Below the pieces are notes generated by a model that was not told the origin of the DNA, made no database searches, and saw only the letters and a list, made by a program, of their open reading frames with translations. Below are positions 51,237 to 61,347 of a stretch of DNA of 64,000 bases, in pieces. Both the position numbers and the translations under genes were made by a program. This DNA is from Ardenticatenaceae bacterium (GTDB taxonomy: Bacteria; Chloroflexota; Anaerolineae; Promineifilales; Promineifilaceae): NCBI GenBank assembly GCA_020634435.1, contig JACKBS010000016.1, forward strand, positions 124,001 through 188,000. The letters are read 5' to 3'. Position 1 is the stretch's first letter; the number at the start of each line of letters is the position of its first letter.

Positions 51237-54200
51237 ATGCCAACAAATGCCAATTCCATTTTTCACGCCGCGCAGTGGAGCCAGCAAAGCGGCGCGATAA
51301 CCGTCGGACCGCTTTCCCCAGACGGCGACTCTATCATCGCCACAGCCTCTGGCGATTGGGTTTGCTACGAGCAGATTGACTTTGGCGACGGGCAGTTTGA
51401 TCTGATGATGGCCAATGTGGCAACGGCCGTATCCGGCCAAACCATCCAAATCCGGCTAGATGCTCCCAATGGCGACCTCATTGGCACGCTTGATATCACC
51501 CCCACGGATGCGGCCGAAATTTTCATGGAACAATATGCGGCGATTACGGCCGTTCACGGCATTCATGATATCTATCTCACCTTCCCCAACGGCCCCGTTG
51601 CGCTCGACTGGTTCATCTTCGCCATTGATCCCGACAAAGAAACCGAAGCAGAACGAAACGGCCGTATGCAATGGTGGCGCGAAGCCCGCATCGGCACCTT
51701 TATCCATTGGGGCCCCTACGCCGTTTTGGCCCGTGGCGAATGGGCCATGTACTTCGAGCAGTGGGACAAAATTGAATACGAAAAACAGGCGTCTGCCTTG
51801 TTGAATCCCACTCACTTTGACGCCGATGCCTGGGTGCGCCTCATCAAACAGGCCGGGCAAAAATACGTGGTCATCACCGCCAAACACCACGACGGCTTTG
51901 CCATGTACGACACTCACGTGCGCAGCTTTGCCTCCATCGAAGCGCCAAACACAACCTACAGCATCGTCGATTTCACCCCCTACCACGCCGATCCCCTGCG
52001 GGCGCTTGCCGAAGCGTGTCAACGCCACAACCTCACCTTCTGCGTCTACTACTCCATCCTGGATTGGCACCACCCTTCGCAAACCGCCATTCACAACGGC
52101 TCTGGCCTCAGCAGCATGCAGCCCGAGTGGCGTGAGCGCTACATCGCCGACATGAAAGCCCAGCTGCGCGAACTGGTTGAGCGCTACAATCCGGCCGTGC
52201 TCTGGTTCGATGGCGACTGGGGTGAAAGCGGCTGGTGGTGGACGGAAGCCGATGGCGCCGCCCTGTACCGCTATCTGCGTGTGCTAAAGCCCGATCTCAT
52301 CATCAACGAGCGGGTCAAACGTGACCACGGCCTGGGTGATTTCCGCTCGCCAGAACAGTTTATCCCGGCTACCGGCCTGCCGTATGATTGGGAAACTTGC
52401 ATGACCATGAATGAAAATTGGGGCTTTCATGCCACGGATAACCAGTGGAAATCGGTTGCTACGCTCATTCAAAATCTGGTAGACATTACCTCCAAAGCAG
52501 GCAACTTTTTGCTCAACATCGGACCAAAAGCCGACGGAACCATACCCCAGCAAAGCATCGAACGCCTGACCGCCATCGGTGAGTGGCTGGACCGATATGG
52601 CGAAAGCATCTACGGCACCACGGCCAGCCCTTTTGCTGAAACCCCGGCGTGGGGCCGATATACGCAAAAACCCGGACGCCTCTACGCCCATGTCTTCAAC
52701 TGGCCGACGGATGGCCAGCTAACGCTTCCCGCCATCCCCAACTTGCAGCGCGCTTATCTGCTCGATTCGCCAGATAATTCTTTAGGCTATACGCTGGAAG
52801 ATGAAAAGTGCGTGGTTCGCCTGCCCAAAGAAGCGCCTAATCCCTATAGCTCGGTTATCACCTTTGAATTCAGCGGCACACTTGGCGCTGCCTCTTCTCT
52901 GACCGCTGAGAGCAGCATCGTCTCCCAAAACATCTACCCTTTTCAAGACCCAGAGTTGCCTGTAGAAGCCCGCATTGACAACCTGATTTCCCTACTAACG
53001 CCTGCGGAAAAGATTCTGCTGTTGGACAATTCGCCCAAATCCATTGCCCGTTTGGGCATCCGCACGGCCGGACAGGTGGAAGGCTATCATGGCGCAGCCC
53101 TGGGTGGCCCGGGCGAATGGGGGCAATGGGACGGCGACAAAACACCAATCCCTACGACCCAGTTTTGCCAGGCAATTGGCCTGGGCGAGACCTGGGACAC
53201 CGAAATCGTGCGGCAGGTGGCCGAGGCGGAAGCCATCGAGTTCCGCTACATCTACCACCGCCTCAATCGGGGCGGGCTGATTGTCCGTGCCCCCAACGCT
53301 GATTTGGGGCGTGACCCACGCTGGGGTCGCACCGAGGAGTGCTACGGCGAGGACGCGTATCTCAACGGCATTCTAACGGCCGCTTTTGTGCGCGGCCTTC
53401 AGGGCAACCATCCCAAATATTGGCGAACGGCCGCTCTGCTCAAACATTTCCTGGCCAATAGCAACGAAGACACACGCGGCCACTCCTCCTCCGACTTTGA
53501 TGAGCGGGATTTCCGCGAATATTATGCCCTGCCCTTCAAGATGGGTTTTGACAGCGGCGCGGCCTGTTACATGACCGCCTACAACGCCTACAACGGCATT
53601 CCCTGCACGGTCCATCCTGTTGTGAAAGAGATCACGGTGAATGAATGGGGCGTGGATGGCATCATCTGCACCGACGGCGGCGCGTTGGGCATGTTGGTAT
53701 CGGAACATCATTACTTCCCCAACAACAAAGAAGCCACAGCTGCCTGCATCAAGGCGGGTATCACCCAATTTTTAGATAACCTTTACGCCAGCGGCGTGAC
53801 CGAAGCGTTGGAAGATGGCTTGCTGACCATGGCTGACATTGACCAGGCCCTGCGCGGCAATCTGCGCACGATGATCCGGTTGGGTGTTTTTGATCCGCCG
53901 GAACTTGTGCCTTACACCCAGGTTGGCAACGAACCCCCCTGGCTAATAGAAGCGCACCGCTCCCTCGTCCGCAAAGCCACCCAAAAATCTATTGTTCTGC
54001 TCAAAAACGAAGCCGAACAACTGCCGCTAAAGGCCGATAAACTCAAGCGCATTGCCGTCATTGGCGAGTACGCCGATCAGGTGCTGCTGGATTGGTACAG
54101 CGGCGACCCGCCGTACACGGTTTCACCGCTGGACGGTATTCGGCACAGGGCGGGAGATGATGTAACGGTAAACTATGCGGCGGATAATGCTGAGGGAACG

Positions 54201-55037
54201 GCCGTTACGCTTGCCCAATCAGCCGATGTGGCCATTGTCGTCGTGGGGAACGATCCGGTGTGTGGCAACCTGGGCTGGGCCGTGCCCCGCTACCCCAGCG
54301 AGGGCAGAGAGGCAATCGACCGCCAGGTCATTACGCTGGAACCAAAAGATCAGGAACTCATTGAGCAGGTGTACGCAGCCAATCCGAATACGGTCGTGGT
54401 GTTGCTGTCTAACTTCCCCTACGCCATTCAGTGGGTCCAGCAAAACCTCCCCGCTATCGTCCACATGACCCACAACAGCCAGGAAATGGGCAATGCCTTA
54501 GCCGACGTGCTGTTTGGCGATTACAATCCCGCCGGGCGGCTAACCCAGACCTGGCCGCAATCGCTCGACCAGGTTCCGCCGCTCATGGATTACAACATCC
54601 GCAACAACCGGGCCTACATGTATTTTAAGGGTGAGCCTTTGTATCCTTTCGGCTTTGGGTTGAGCTACACCACGTTCGAGTACGTGAAGTTGCAAACCAG
54701 TGCCGACGCAATGAGTTCGCAGGACATCATTGAGGTTAGCATCCAGATACGTAACACGGGTCTTCGGGCGGGTGAAGAGGTTGTGCAACTGTATGTGCGG
54801 TTTTTGGAAACGGCCGTTGCACGACCCAACAAGGCCTTAAAGGGATTCAAGCGCATCGCCATCACGCCGGGGGAAACTCAGACAGTCACACTCACACTTG
54901 CGGCCCGCGATCTGGCCTACTGGAACGCCGCCCAACAAGCCTGGGTAGTTGAAAAAGGTCAGATTCAGCTATTGGCGGGCAGCTCTTCGGCAGATCAAGA
55001 TTTACCACTGGAGAAAACGATCACGGTTAAGCCTTAG
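51237..55037 (+). CDS. Three-part glycosidase: CBM6-like, GH29 alpha-L-fucosidase, GH3
   Basis: 1266 residues from the ATG at 51237 (AGGACA upstream); a longer frame into the preceding gene is rejected. Residues about 10-135 are CBM6-like (GIHDIYLTFPNGPVALDWF). About 140-560 is a GH29 alpha-L-fucosidase (ARIGTFIHWGPYAVL; nucleophile Asp325 in VLWFDGDW). About 600-1266 is a complete GH3 with nucleophile Asp813 (IICTDGGALG) and a fibronectin-III-like tail. The frame is continuous. No signal peptide. It would remove alpha-fucose and a beta-linked sugar from the same substrate in the cytoplasm. The combination is unusual (see findings). Confidence 0.93.
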   Translation: MPTNANSIFHAAQWSQQSGAITVGPLSPDGDSIIATASGDWVCYEQIDFGDGQFDLMMANVATAVSGQTIQIRLDAPNGDLIGTLDITPTDAAEIFMEQYAAITAVHGIHDIYLTFPNGPVALDWFIFAIDPDKETEAERNGRMQWWREARIGTFIHWGPYAVLARGEWAMYFEQWDKIEYEKQASALLNPTHFDADAWVRLIKQAGQKYVVITAKHHDGFAMYDTHVRSFASIEAPNTTYSIVDFTPYHADPLRALAEACQRHNLTFCVYYSILDWHHPSQTAIHNGSGLSSMQPEWRERYIADMKAQLRELVERYNPAVLWFDGDWGESGWWWTEADGAALYRYLRVLKPDLIINERVKRDHGLGDFRSPEQFIPATGLPYDWETCMTMNENWGFHATDNQWKSVATLIQNLVDITSKAGNFLLNIGPKADGTIPQQSIERLTAIGEWLDRYGESIYGTTASPFAETPAWGRYTQKPGRLYAHVFNWPTDGQLTLPAIPNLQRAYLLDSPDNSLGYTLEDEKCVVRLPKEAPNPYSSVITFEFSGTLGAASSLTAESSIVSQNIYPFQDPELPVEARIDNLISLLTPAEKILLLDNSPKSIARLGIRTAGQVEGYHGAALGGPGEWGQWDGDKTPIPTTQFCQAIGLGETWDTEIVRQVAEAEAIEFRYIYHRLNRGGLIVRAPNADLGRDPRWGRTEECYGEDAYLNGILTAAFVRGLQGNHPKYWRTAALLKHFLANSNEDTRGHSSSDFDERDFREYYALPFKMGFDSGAACYMTAYNAYNGIPCTVHPVVKEITVNEWGVDGIICTDGGALGMLVSEHHYFPNNKEATAACIKAGITQFLDNLYASGVTEALEDGLLTMADIDQALRGNLRTMIRLGVFDPPELVPYTQVGNEPPWLIEAHRSLVRKATQKSIVLLKNEAEQLPLKADKLKRIAVIGEYADQVLLDWYSGDPPYTVSPLDGIRHRAGDDVTVNYAADNAEGTAVTLAQSADVAIVVVGNDPVCGNLGWAVPRYPSEGREAIDRQVITLEPKDQELIEQVYAANPNTVVVLLSNFPYAIQWVQQNLPAIVHMTHNSQEMGNALADVLFGDYNPAGRLTQTWPQSLDQVPPLMDYNIRNNRAYMYFKGEPLYPFGFGLSYTTFEYVKLQTSADAMSSQDIIEVSIQIRNTGLRAGEEVVQLYVRFLETAVARPNKALKGFKRIAITPGETQTVTLTLAARDLAYWNAAQQAWVVEKGQIQLLAGSSSADQDLPLEKTITVKP

Positions 55038-55278
55038 ATGCGCCTATTGCTTTAGGGTAAAAGCATTCAGATAAGCAATTTTGTCATTCTGAGCGAAGCG
55101 AAGAATCCCGCCAGAAGCACATAGCGAACACCACAGCCAAACCAAGGCATCCCATGTGCTTAAACGAGAGGCATACTTCGGCTGCCTCGGCACCGGATTT
55201 CAGCAGAACAAATTTATCGCCCAATAAATTTTCAACAACACCATCAAAGTGCATTTTGGACGTATTGCCCAAAAATAT
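55038..55278. other. Intergenic stretch before the second lacI gene
   Basis: No convincing gene; a 62-codon minus-strand open frame lacks a ribosome-binding site and family likeness. Bases 55083-55107 carry TCATTCTGAGCGAAGCG, a common dispersed intergenic repeat type in many bacterial genomes. Confidence 0.55.
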
Positions 55279-55307
55279 TTGACTTTGCTTGTATGTTATG
55301 CTATTCT
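55279..55307 (+). promoter_or_regulatory. Promoter of the second lacI-type gene
   Basis: TTGACT at 55279-55284 and TATTCT at 55302-55307 with 17-bp spacing, just ahead of two operator-like palindromes. Confidence 0.6.
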
Positions 55308-55309
55308 CA

Positions 55310-55336
55310 TCGAAACGCTTCGACTAACCGCTTCGA
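55310..55336. promoter_or_regulatory. Probable LacI-type operators upstream of the second lacI gene
   Basis: TCGAAACGCTTCGA at 55310-55323 is a near-palindrome; TAACCGCTTCGA at 55325-55336 repeats its right half. Both lie immediately downstream of the -10 box, so binding would give autorepression. Confidence 0.6.
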
Positions 55337-55369
55337 TGATGTAGAGAAGCTAAGCACGAAGGAAGTCCC

Positions 55370-56404
55370 ATGCCGACGATGCAGGATGTAGCCAAACATG
55401 CTGGTGTTGCCCTTAGCACGGTATCCTATGCCATCAACGGCACACGTCCCATTTCTGAAGAAACCCGAGAACGTATCTTTGCCGCCATGAAAGAGCTGGG
55501 CTACCGGCCCAATGTGTTGGCGCGAGGATTGGCCAGCAAGCGCAGCCGCATCATTGCCCTGCTTTTGCCAGCGGCCAAGCGCGGCTTGGGCCTCACCGAA
55601 ATGGAATTTGTGATGAGCGCCACAGAAGTGGCGCGAGAGCATGGGTATCACCTCGTTTTGTGGTCCACCGAAATTCGTGACCCCCAAGAACTACAACAGT
55701 TGATGCAGCAAGGCCTGGTTGATGGGCTCATCGTCATGGAGATTCATGAGCAGGATGAGCGCGTGGATTTGCTGCGTGAAATCCAGTTTCCCTTCTCCAT
55801 GATTGGTCGCAGCGCCAATAACGACGGCATTAATCATGTGGACATTGATTTTGGGCAAACGATGGACGTGGTTGTGGAGCATCTGGCCAGCCTGGGCCAC
55901 ACCCATTTTGCGTTTCTCAACCATGCGCAGGAAGAGTATGATGCCGGGTATGGTCCGGCCGTGCGGGCCCAGCACCGATTTGTGCAGAGTGTAGAAGTTC
56001 GTGGTTTACACGGGCTGACCCATTTTTGTGAAGCAGATGCTAAAGACGGATATACGGCCGTAAATAACCTGCTCGCTCTCGATCCCAACCTGACCGCCAT
56101 CATCGTCATGAATGACCGCATTCTGCCGGGTGTGCTGCGGGCCATCACCGATCGCGGCTGGAAGATTCCCGACGACTTTTCCATAGTCGCCGCCGTTTCC
56201 TCTGCCCGCATTGCCGAGATGATCAACCCCACCATCACCACCGCCGAAGCCCCGGCCAAAGAGCTGGGTCGGCTGGGGACCGAGATGCTCATTCAATGCC
56301 TGGAAGAGGAAGAAAAAGCTTTTTCGGAAGTGTTGATTCCGTGCGAGCTAGTTATCCGTGAGAGTTCTGGACCATGCCCCAAGGTACGGGCGATGGTCTT
56401 TTGA
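55370..56404 (+). CDS. LacI-family transcriptional regulator (second)
   Basis: 344 residues. The HTH MPTMQDVAKHAGVALSTVSY and the hinge (LGYRPNVLARGLASKRS) are typical, followed by a sugar-sensing domain (IIALLLPAAKRGLGLTEMEF). ATG at 55370 has GAAGGAAG upstream. It sits between the GH29-GH3 gene and the GH31/importer genes, so it probably controls the oligosaccharide-processing genes; its operators differ in sequence from those of the first LacI, so the two regulons should be distinct. The inducer is unknown. Confidence 0.94.
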   Translation: MPTMQDVAKHAGVALSTVSYAINGTRPISEETRERIFAAMKELGYRPNVLARGLASKRSRIIALLLPAAKRGLGLTEMEFVMSATEVAREHGYHLVLWSTEIRDPQELQQLMQQGLVDGLIVMEIHEQDERVDLLREIQFPFSMIGRSANNDGINHVDIDFGQTMDVVVEHLASLGHTHFAFLNHAQEEYDAGYGPAVRAQHRFVQSVEVRGLHGLTHFCEADAKDGYTAVNNLLALDPNLTAIIVMNDRILPGVLRAITDRGWKIPDDFSIVAAVSSARIAEMINPTITTAEAPAKELGRLGTEMLIQCLEEEEKAFSEVLIPCELVIRESSGPCPKVRAMVF

Positions 56405-56685
56405 AGCAACAATCTGATTGAAAAAAGTTAGAGAATGAGGAAGAGGATACCGCCTACCGCCAAGTAAACCGGTATCCCCCAAAGGTCGGCAAAGCAGTGA
56501 AGACGCTTCTTTCCCAGAGGGGAAGAGGTCGCTGCTCACCTGTTTTTATTGTAGCGCTTTCTACCCTTTTGGCGAATACCCAAAATGCGCAGAAAGGGCA
56601 CAAACGTTGGTGAACAGATTACACAACGCTTTGCTGAGGGAACGTTCGTTCCCAATCCCTTTTGGAAATACAAGGAATCCTATCA
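56405..56685. other. 281-bp intergenic region before GH31
   Basis: A hairpin with arms GGATACCG (56445-56452) and CGGTATCC (56470-56477) follows the lacI stop and may terminate it. GTAGCGCTTTCTAC near 56562 is a possible regulator site but does not match either operator set. No gene seen. Confidence 0.5.
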
Positions 56686-59013
56686 ATGAAATTTACGGAC
56701 GGTTACTGGCATTACCGCACGAATGTCACACCTTATTTTCCCGTTCATGTGCATGACGTGGAAGCAGAATCTGACGCGTTGGTCGTTTATGGCAGCACCA
56801 AACGCATCACCCAGCGGGGCGACACGCTGAACACAGGGCTGCTCACCGTGCGTTTTTCCTCTCCTCTGCCCAATGTGATTCGGGTGCAATTGTGGCACCA
56901 CAAGGGGCAACGGCCGTTACACCCCACCTTCACTCTCAATTGCCAGCCCGACACCCATGTCTGCATCAAAAACGAGGCCGACTTTGCCAGCCTCACCAGC
57001 GGCAACCTGACGGTGCGCGTAGACAAGGGGGAAGATTGGCGTGTGGAATATCGGGACGGCGAGCGGCTGCTAACCCAGAGCGGCTGGCGAGGAATGGGGT
57101 ATGTGGATGTGGAAGGAAACGGCCGTTTCATCCATGAACAGCTCGGCCTTAGCGTTGGCGAAAATGTGTATGGTCTAGGAGAGCGCTTTACGCCGTTCGT
57201 AAAAAACGGCCAGGTTGTTGACCTATGGCATGAAGATGGCGGCACGAGCAGCGAGCTAGCCTATAAAAACGTACCCTTCTACCTCACCAATCGCGGCTAC
57301 GGCGTTTTTATCAACCATCCAGAACGTGTCTCGCTAGAAATTGCTTCCGAAAAAGTAGAATGCGTCCAGTTTAGCGTGCCCGGCGAGATGCTCGATTATT
57401 GCATCATCAACGGCCCCACGCCCAAAGAAGTGCTCAGCCGCTATACCGCGCTCACTGGGCGACCGGCCTTGCCACCAGCCTGGTCCTTCGGCCTCTGGCT
57501 CTCCACCTCCTTCACCACCGATTACGATGAAGCCACCGTCACCAGCTTCGTGCAGGGCATGGCCGACCGCGACATTCCGCTGCATGTCTTTCACTTCGAC
57601 TGCTTCTGGATGAAAGAGTTCCATTGGAGCAATTTTGAATGGGATGCGCATGTTTTCCCCGATCCGCAAGGAATGCTGCACCGTCTCAAGGAGCGCGGTT
57701 TGCGCATTTCCGTCTGGATCAATCCCTACATTGCCCAGCGCTCGGCCCTGTTTGATGAGGGCATGGCCCAGGGGTATCTGGTAAAAAAGCCCAACGGCGA
57801 CGTCTGGCAGTGGGACCGCTGGCAGGCGGGCATGGCGTTGGTGGACTTCACCAATCCCGCAGCCGCTCGCTGGTTTAGCGACAAGCTGCGTACCCTCCTG
57901 GACATGGGCGTGGATTGTTTCAAAACCGACTTCGGCGAACGTATCCCCACCGAAGTGGTCTACCACGACGGTTCCGACCCGGTGCGCATGCACAACTATT
58001 ACACCCAGCTCTACAACCAGACGGTTTTTGAGCTGCTGCAAGCAGAACGCGGCCCCAACGAGGCTGTTTTGTTTGCGCGTTCGGCCACCGCCGGGGGGCA
58101 GCAGTTCCCCGTCCATTGGGGCGGCGACAGCACGGCCTCGTTTGAATCCATGGCCGAAAGTTTGCGCGGGGGCTTGTCGCTCTCACTGTCCGGGTTTGGC
58201 TTTTGGAGCCACGATATTGGCGGGTTTGAGCTAACCGCCCCCGCCGATTTATACAAACGGTGGTGTGCCTTTGGGCTGCTTTCGTCACACAGCCGACTGC
58301 ACGGCAGCGGATCGTACCGTGTGCCGTGGCTTTTTGACGAGGAGGCGGTAGAAGTGCTACGGCATTTCACCAAACTAAAGTGCCGCCTGATGCCCTACCT
58401 GTACGGCGCAGCGCAAGAAGCGCATACCAGCGGCGTGCCCACCATGCGCGCCATGATGCTGGAATTCCCCGACGACCCGGCCTGCGACACACTGGATCGC
58501 CAATACATGCTGGGGGATTCGCTGCTGGTTGCTCCCATCTTCCGCCAAGACAATGTGGTGGACTATTATCTGCCAAACGGCCGTTGGACCCATTTTCTCA
58601 CTGGCGAAGTACGCGAAGGCGGCCGCTGGCAGCGCGAAGCCTACGACTTCTTTAGCCTGCCCCTGTGGGTACGGCCGAATAGCATCCTCCCCATCGGCAG
58701 CAACGACAACCGCCCCGATTATGACTTTGCCGAAGACGTAACGTTGCACCTGTACGAGTTGGCTGATGGGCAACAACGCCACACCAATATTCCTTCAATT
58801 TCTGGCGATACAGCGGCAACTTTTACCGTCACGCGTGAGGGTCAAAAGATCACTATCACGGGCGAAGGTGCGCCCAATCGCTGGCAAATGTTACTCGTTG
58901 GCATCTCTTCAGTTGCTTCAGCCGAGGGTGCCACCACCGAATCTACTGCAAGAGGTGCGCTTATAAAGCCCACCGGCAAAAACACCCCTGTGCAAATTAT
59001 GTTGGAGAAGTAA
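56686..59013 (+). CDS. yicI: Alpha-xylosidase, glycoside hydrolase family 31 (YicI-like)
   Basis: 775 residues from the ATG at 56686 with AAGGAA upstream. Nucleophile Asp415 lies in FKTDFGERIP and acid/base Asp481 in HWGGDSTASFESM, essentially the positions known for E. coli YicI (416 and 482). MKFTDGYWHYRTNVTPYFPV at the N-terminus is also YicI-like. It releases alpha-linked xylose from the non-reducing end of xyloglucan-type oligosaccharides in the cytoplasm. Other GH31 alpha-glucosidases lack the KTDFGERIP form. The family-5 importer genes follow. Confidence 0.95.
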   Translation: MKFTDGYWHYRTNVTPYFPVHVHDVEAESDALVVYGSTKRITQRGDTLNTGLLTVRFSSPLPNVIRVQLWHHKGQRPLHPTFTLNCQPDTHVCIKNEADFASLTSGNLTVRVDKGEDWRVEYRDGERLLTQSGWRGMGYVDVEGNGRFIHEQLGLSVGENVYGLGERFTPFVKNGQVVDLWHEDGGTSSELAYKNVPFYLTNRGYGVFINHPERVSLEIASEKVECVQFSVPGEMLDYCIINGPTPKEVLSRYTALTGRPALPPAWSFGLWLSTSFTTDYDEATVTSFVQGMADRDIPLHVFHFDCFWMKEFHWSNFEWDAHVFPDPQGMLHRLKERGLRISVWINPYIAQRSALFDEGMAQGYLVKKPNGDVWQWDRWQAGMALVDFTNPAAARWFSDKLRTLLDMGVDCFKTDFGERIPTEVVYHDGSDPVRMHNYYTQLYNQTVFELLQAERGPNEAVLFARSATAGGQQFPVHWGGDSTASFESMAESLRGGLSLSLSGFGFWSHDIGGFELTAPADLYKRWCAFGLLSSHSRLHGSGSYRVPWLFDEEAVEVLRHFTKLKCRLMPYLYGAAQEAHTSGVPTMRAMMLEFPDDPACDTLDRQYMLGDSLLVAPIFRQDNVVDYYLPNGRWTHFLTGEVREGGRWQREAYDFFSLPLWVRPNSILPIGSNDNRPDYDFAEDVTLHLYELADGQQRHTNIPSISGDTAATFTVTREGQKITITGEGAPNRWQMLLVGISSVASAEGATTESTARGALIKPTGKNTPVQIMLEK

Positions 59014-59125
59014 TTTCTTTATACGTCTCTCATATCAGAGAGAAAGGAGCAGATATCGGAATTGATTATGACCCATTTTTACCTTAGCAAAATAAATTTT
59101 AACCCTTAAATTAAGGAGAAGAATA

Positions 59126-61180
59126 ATGCGCAAACTACCATTGTTTATCACTATTATGATTTTACTGAGCATGTTTTTGGTTGCCTGCGGCCAGGATGAG
59201 GCGACGGTAGCTGAAGACACACAACCCGACGACGTTTCACAACCCGCTGATGAAACGGCCGATGAAACAACAGAAGAAGATATGGCCTCAGAAGAGCCAG
59301 CTGATGTTACCGTGTCTGAATTTCAGGAATCGCCCATGCTGGCGGAACGAGTCGCCAGCGGTGATTTGCCGCCCGTAGATGAACGGTTACCCGCCCAACC
59401 ACGAGTCATTTCAGTCGAAGGCTCCGATATTGGCATATACGGAGGCGATTTCCGGGACCCATTCGTTGGGGATGCCTTCTGGGCTAGCCAAATGATCTAC
59501 TACATTTCTCGCCGAGGCCTCGTTAACTGGAACCAGGGCTTTAGCGATTGGGAACCAAACATTGCCGAAAGTATTGATGTTAATGAAGATGCCACCGTCT
59601 ACACCTTCCATCTGCGCGAAGGATTGAAATGGTCCGATGGCGTGCCCTTCACGGCGGATGACGTACTGTTTGCCATCAACGACATTATGGGAAATGAAGA
59701 AATAAACGGTGGTTCGTTCCCCGCTGGCCTGTTAAAACCAGGCGATGATGCCCCTGTCGCTGAAAAAATTGATGACTACACCTTCACCATAACCTTTAGC
59801 ACCTCTTACGGCATGTTCCTGATTAATATGTGTGGCTATCCCGGCTGGGAATTGGTCACCGCACCCAAGCACTATTTGGAACAATTCCATATCGACTACA
59901 ACCCCGATGGCATTGACGCCCTCATCGCGGAAACCGAAGGCGCCGAGGATTGGGTATCCCTCTTCCAGCTGCATTCGGCCGTTGGCCCCGGCTCCGATCC
60001 AGCCGTGATCAGCCGCGATGTGGACTACCCCACCCTGTTCCCCTGGGTTTACACCGAACCAATGGGGACGGGTACCCAATTTGTCGCCGAGCGCAATCCT
60101 TATTTCTACTGGGTAGATACAGAAGGCAATCAGCTTCCCTACCTTGATCGCATTGTAGGTACAGCCTACCAAAATGAAGAAACGATGCTGGTGGATGTGC
60201 TGGCCGGTGAGTACGATACGATGGCCAATGCAACCAATGAGCAGCGCTCCCTCTTCTTTGAAAATCAAGATCAATCCGGTTTGACCGTCTATCCCACCTT
60301 ATCTGAAGGGGGCGGTACAGTTTCCATTCATTTCAATATGACCCATCCCGAATTTGGTGAGATATTCAGCCAAAAAGATTTCCGCATTGCCATGTCTTAC
60401 GCCATTAACCGTGAAGAAGTCATCGACATCGTTTATTTTGGTCAGGGCGTGCCGCGGCAAATTTCTCCTGTTGAGGATTCGCCCCTCTACAACGAACAAC
60501 TGACAAATCAATACCTCGATTATGATGTTGACCTGGCCAATGAATACCTGGACAACGTTTTGCCCGACCGCGATGCTGACGGCTATCGCATCGATCCGGC
60601 CACGGGCGAGCGGTTCAATTTTGTGATGACGGTTCAAGACGGAGACTACGGCTTGCGCTTTACCGACGTCGCAGAGCTGCTTAAAGGGTATTATGATGCA
60701 GTGGGTATTGAGATGATCGTCGAAGTTGTGAATAATGAAGTTTGGGCAGAGCGCGCAGAGAACAATGAGCTCGAATCATCCATTTTCACAAGCGAAGGTG
60801 GTTACGGTATTACAGCTATCACTGACCCACGTTACTACGTTCCCATTCAGAACCAAGGTGTTTGGGGCATGGGTTGGGCACTGTGGTATACCGATCCCAA
60901 CAATGAAGCTGGCATTGAACCGCCTCAGGAGATCAAGGATCACATCGACCTTTATGAGCGGGTTCTGCAAGCGCCTACCAGCGAAGAGCGTCTTGAGCTA
61001 ATGGCGCAGGTCTTGCAAACGGCCGCTGATAATTTCTGGGTGCTGGGCATTTCCACGCCGCTCTCCAGTTATCGTCCTTTGAGTTCCTCTTTGGCCAACA
61101 TACCAGATTCCTGGGTTGGCGGTTGGAACCCTGGTGGACCTGCAATTGTAAAGCCTGAGCAGTGGTATTTTTCACAGTAG
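59126..61180 (+). CDS. ABC transporter substrate-binding lipoprotein, family 5 (peptide/oligosaccharide)
   Basis: 684 residues, longer than usual for the family. A lipoprotein signal peptide (LFITIMILLSMFLVACGQ) is followed by a 70-residue acidic Ser/Thr-rich linker. The SBP_bac_5 domain has VYTFHLREGLKWSDGVPFTA, DDVLFAINDIM and the late DKFWVLG-like NFWVLGIS. ATG at 59126 has AAGGAGAAG upstream. Family-5 proteins bind peptides or, in plant-polymer degraders, oligosaccharides. Next to four glycosidases an oligosaccharide ligand is more likely here (inference). Two hairpins separate it from its permease genes. Confidence 0.93.
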   Translation: MRKLPLFITIMILLSMFLVACGQDEATVAEDTQPDDVSQPADETADETTEEDMASEEPADVTVSEFQESPMLAERVASGDLPPVDERLPAQPRVISVEGSDIGIYGGDFRDPFVGDAFWASQMIYYISRRGLVNWNQGFSDWEPNIAESIDVNEDATVYTFHLREGLKWSDGVPFTADDVLFAINDIMGNEEINGGSFPAGLLKPGDDAPVAEKIDDYTFTITFSTSYGMFLINMCGYPGWELVTAPKHYLEQFHIDYNPDGIDALIAETEGAEDWVSLFQLHSAVGPGSDPAVISRDVDYPTLFPWVYTEPMGTGTQFVAERNPYFYWVDTEGNQLPYLDRIVGTAYQNEETMLVDVLAGEYDTMANATNEQRSLFFENQDQSGLTVYPTLSEGGGTVSIHFNMTHPEFGEIFSQKDFRIAMSYAINREEVIDIVYFGQGVPRQISPVEDSPLYNEQLTNQYLDYDVDLANEYLDNVLPDRDADGYRIDPATGERFNFVMTVQDGDYGLRFTDVAELLKGYYDAVGIEMIVEVVNNEVWAERAENNELESSIFTSEGGYGITAITDPRYYVPIQNQGVWGMGWALWYTDPNNEAGIEPPQEIKDHIDLYERVLQAPTSEERLELMAQVLQTAADNFWVLGISTPLSSYRPLSSSLANIPDSWVGGWNPGGPAIVKPEQWYFSQ

Positions 61181-61197
61181 GTTTTAGTCAAGCACAT

Positions 61198-61292
61198 CAT
61201 CAGGTCCGTGATTGAAGATACCGCTTTATGAATAAGACCTGATGCCAAAAGGCGAGGCGTAAATGGATGGTCAACGTTTGTTTACGCCTCGC
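61198..61292 (+). promoter_or_regulatory. Two hairpins between the binding-protein and permease genes
   Basis: CATCAGGTC (61198-61206) pairs with GACCTGATG (61236-61244), and GCGAGGCGTAAA (61252-61263) pairs with TTTACGCCTCGC (61281-61292). They probably stabilise or partially terminate the binding-protein mRNA. There is no long U-run. Confidence 0.6.
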
Positions 61293-61347
61293 ACCACGAT
61301 TTTTTGAAGTTACTCAGACGGGCTACAAAGTTTCTGGGGTCATCGCT

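Noticed and set aside
55084..55272. 62-codon minus-strand frame between the GH29-GH3 gene and the second lacI
   Set aside because: It ends in a dispersed repeat, has no ribosome-binding site and no known relatives that I can recognise.
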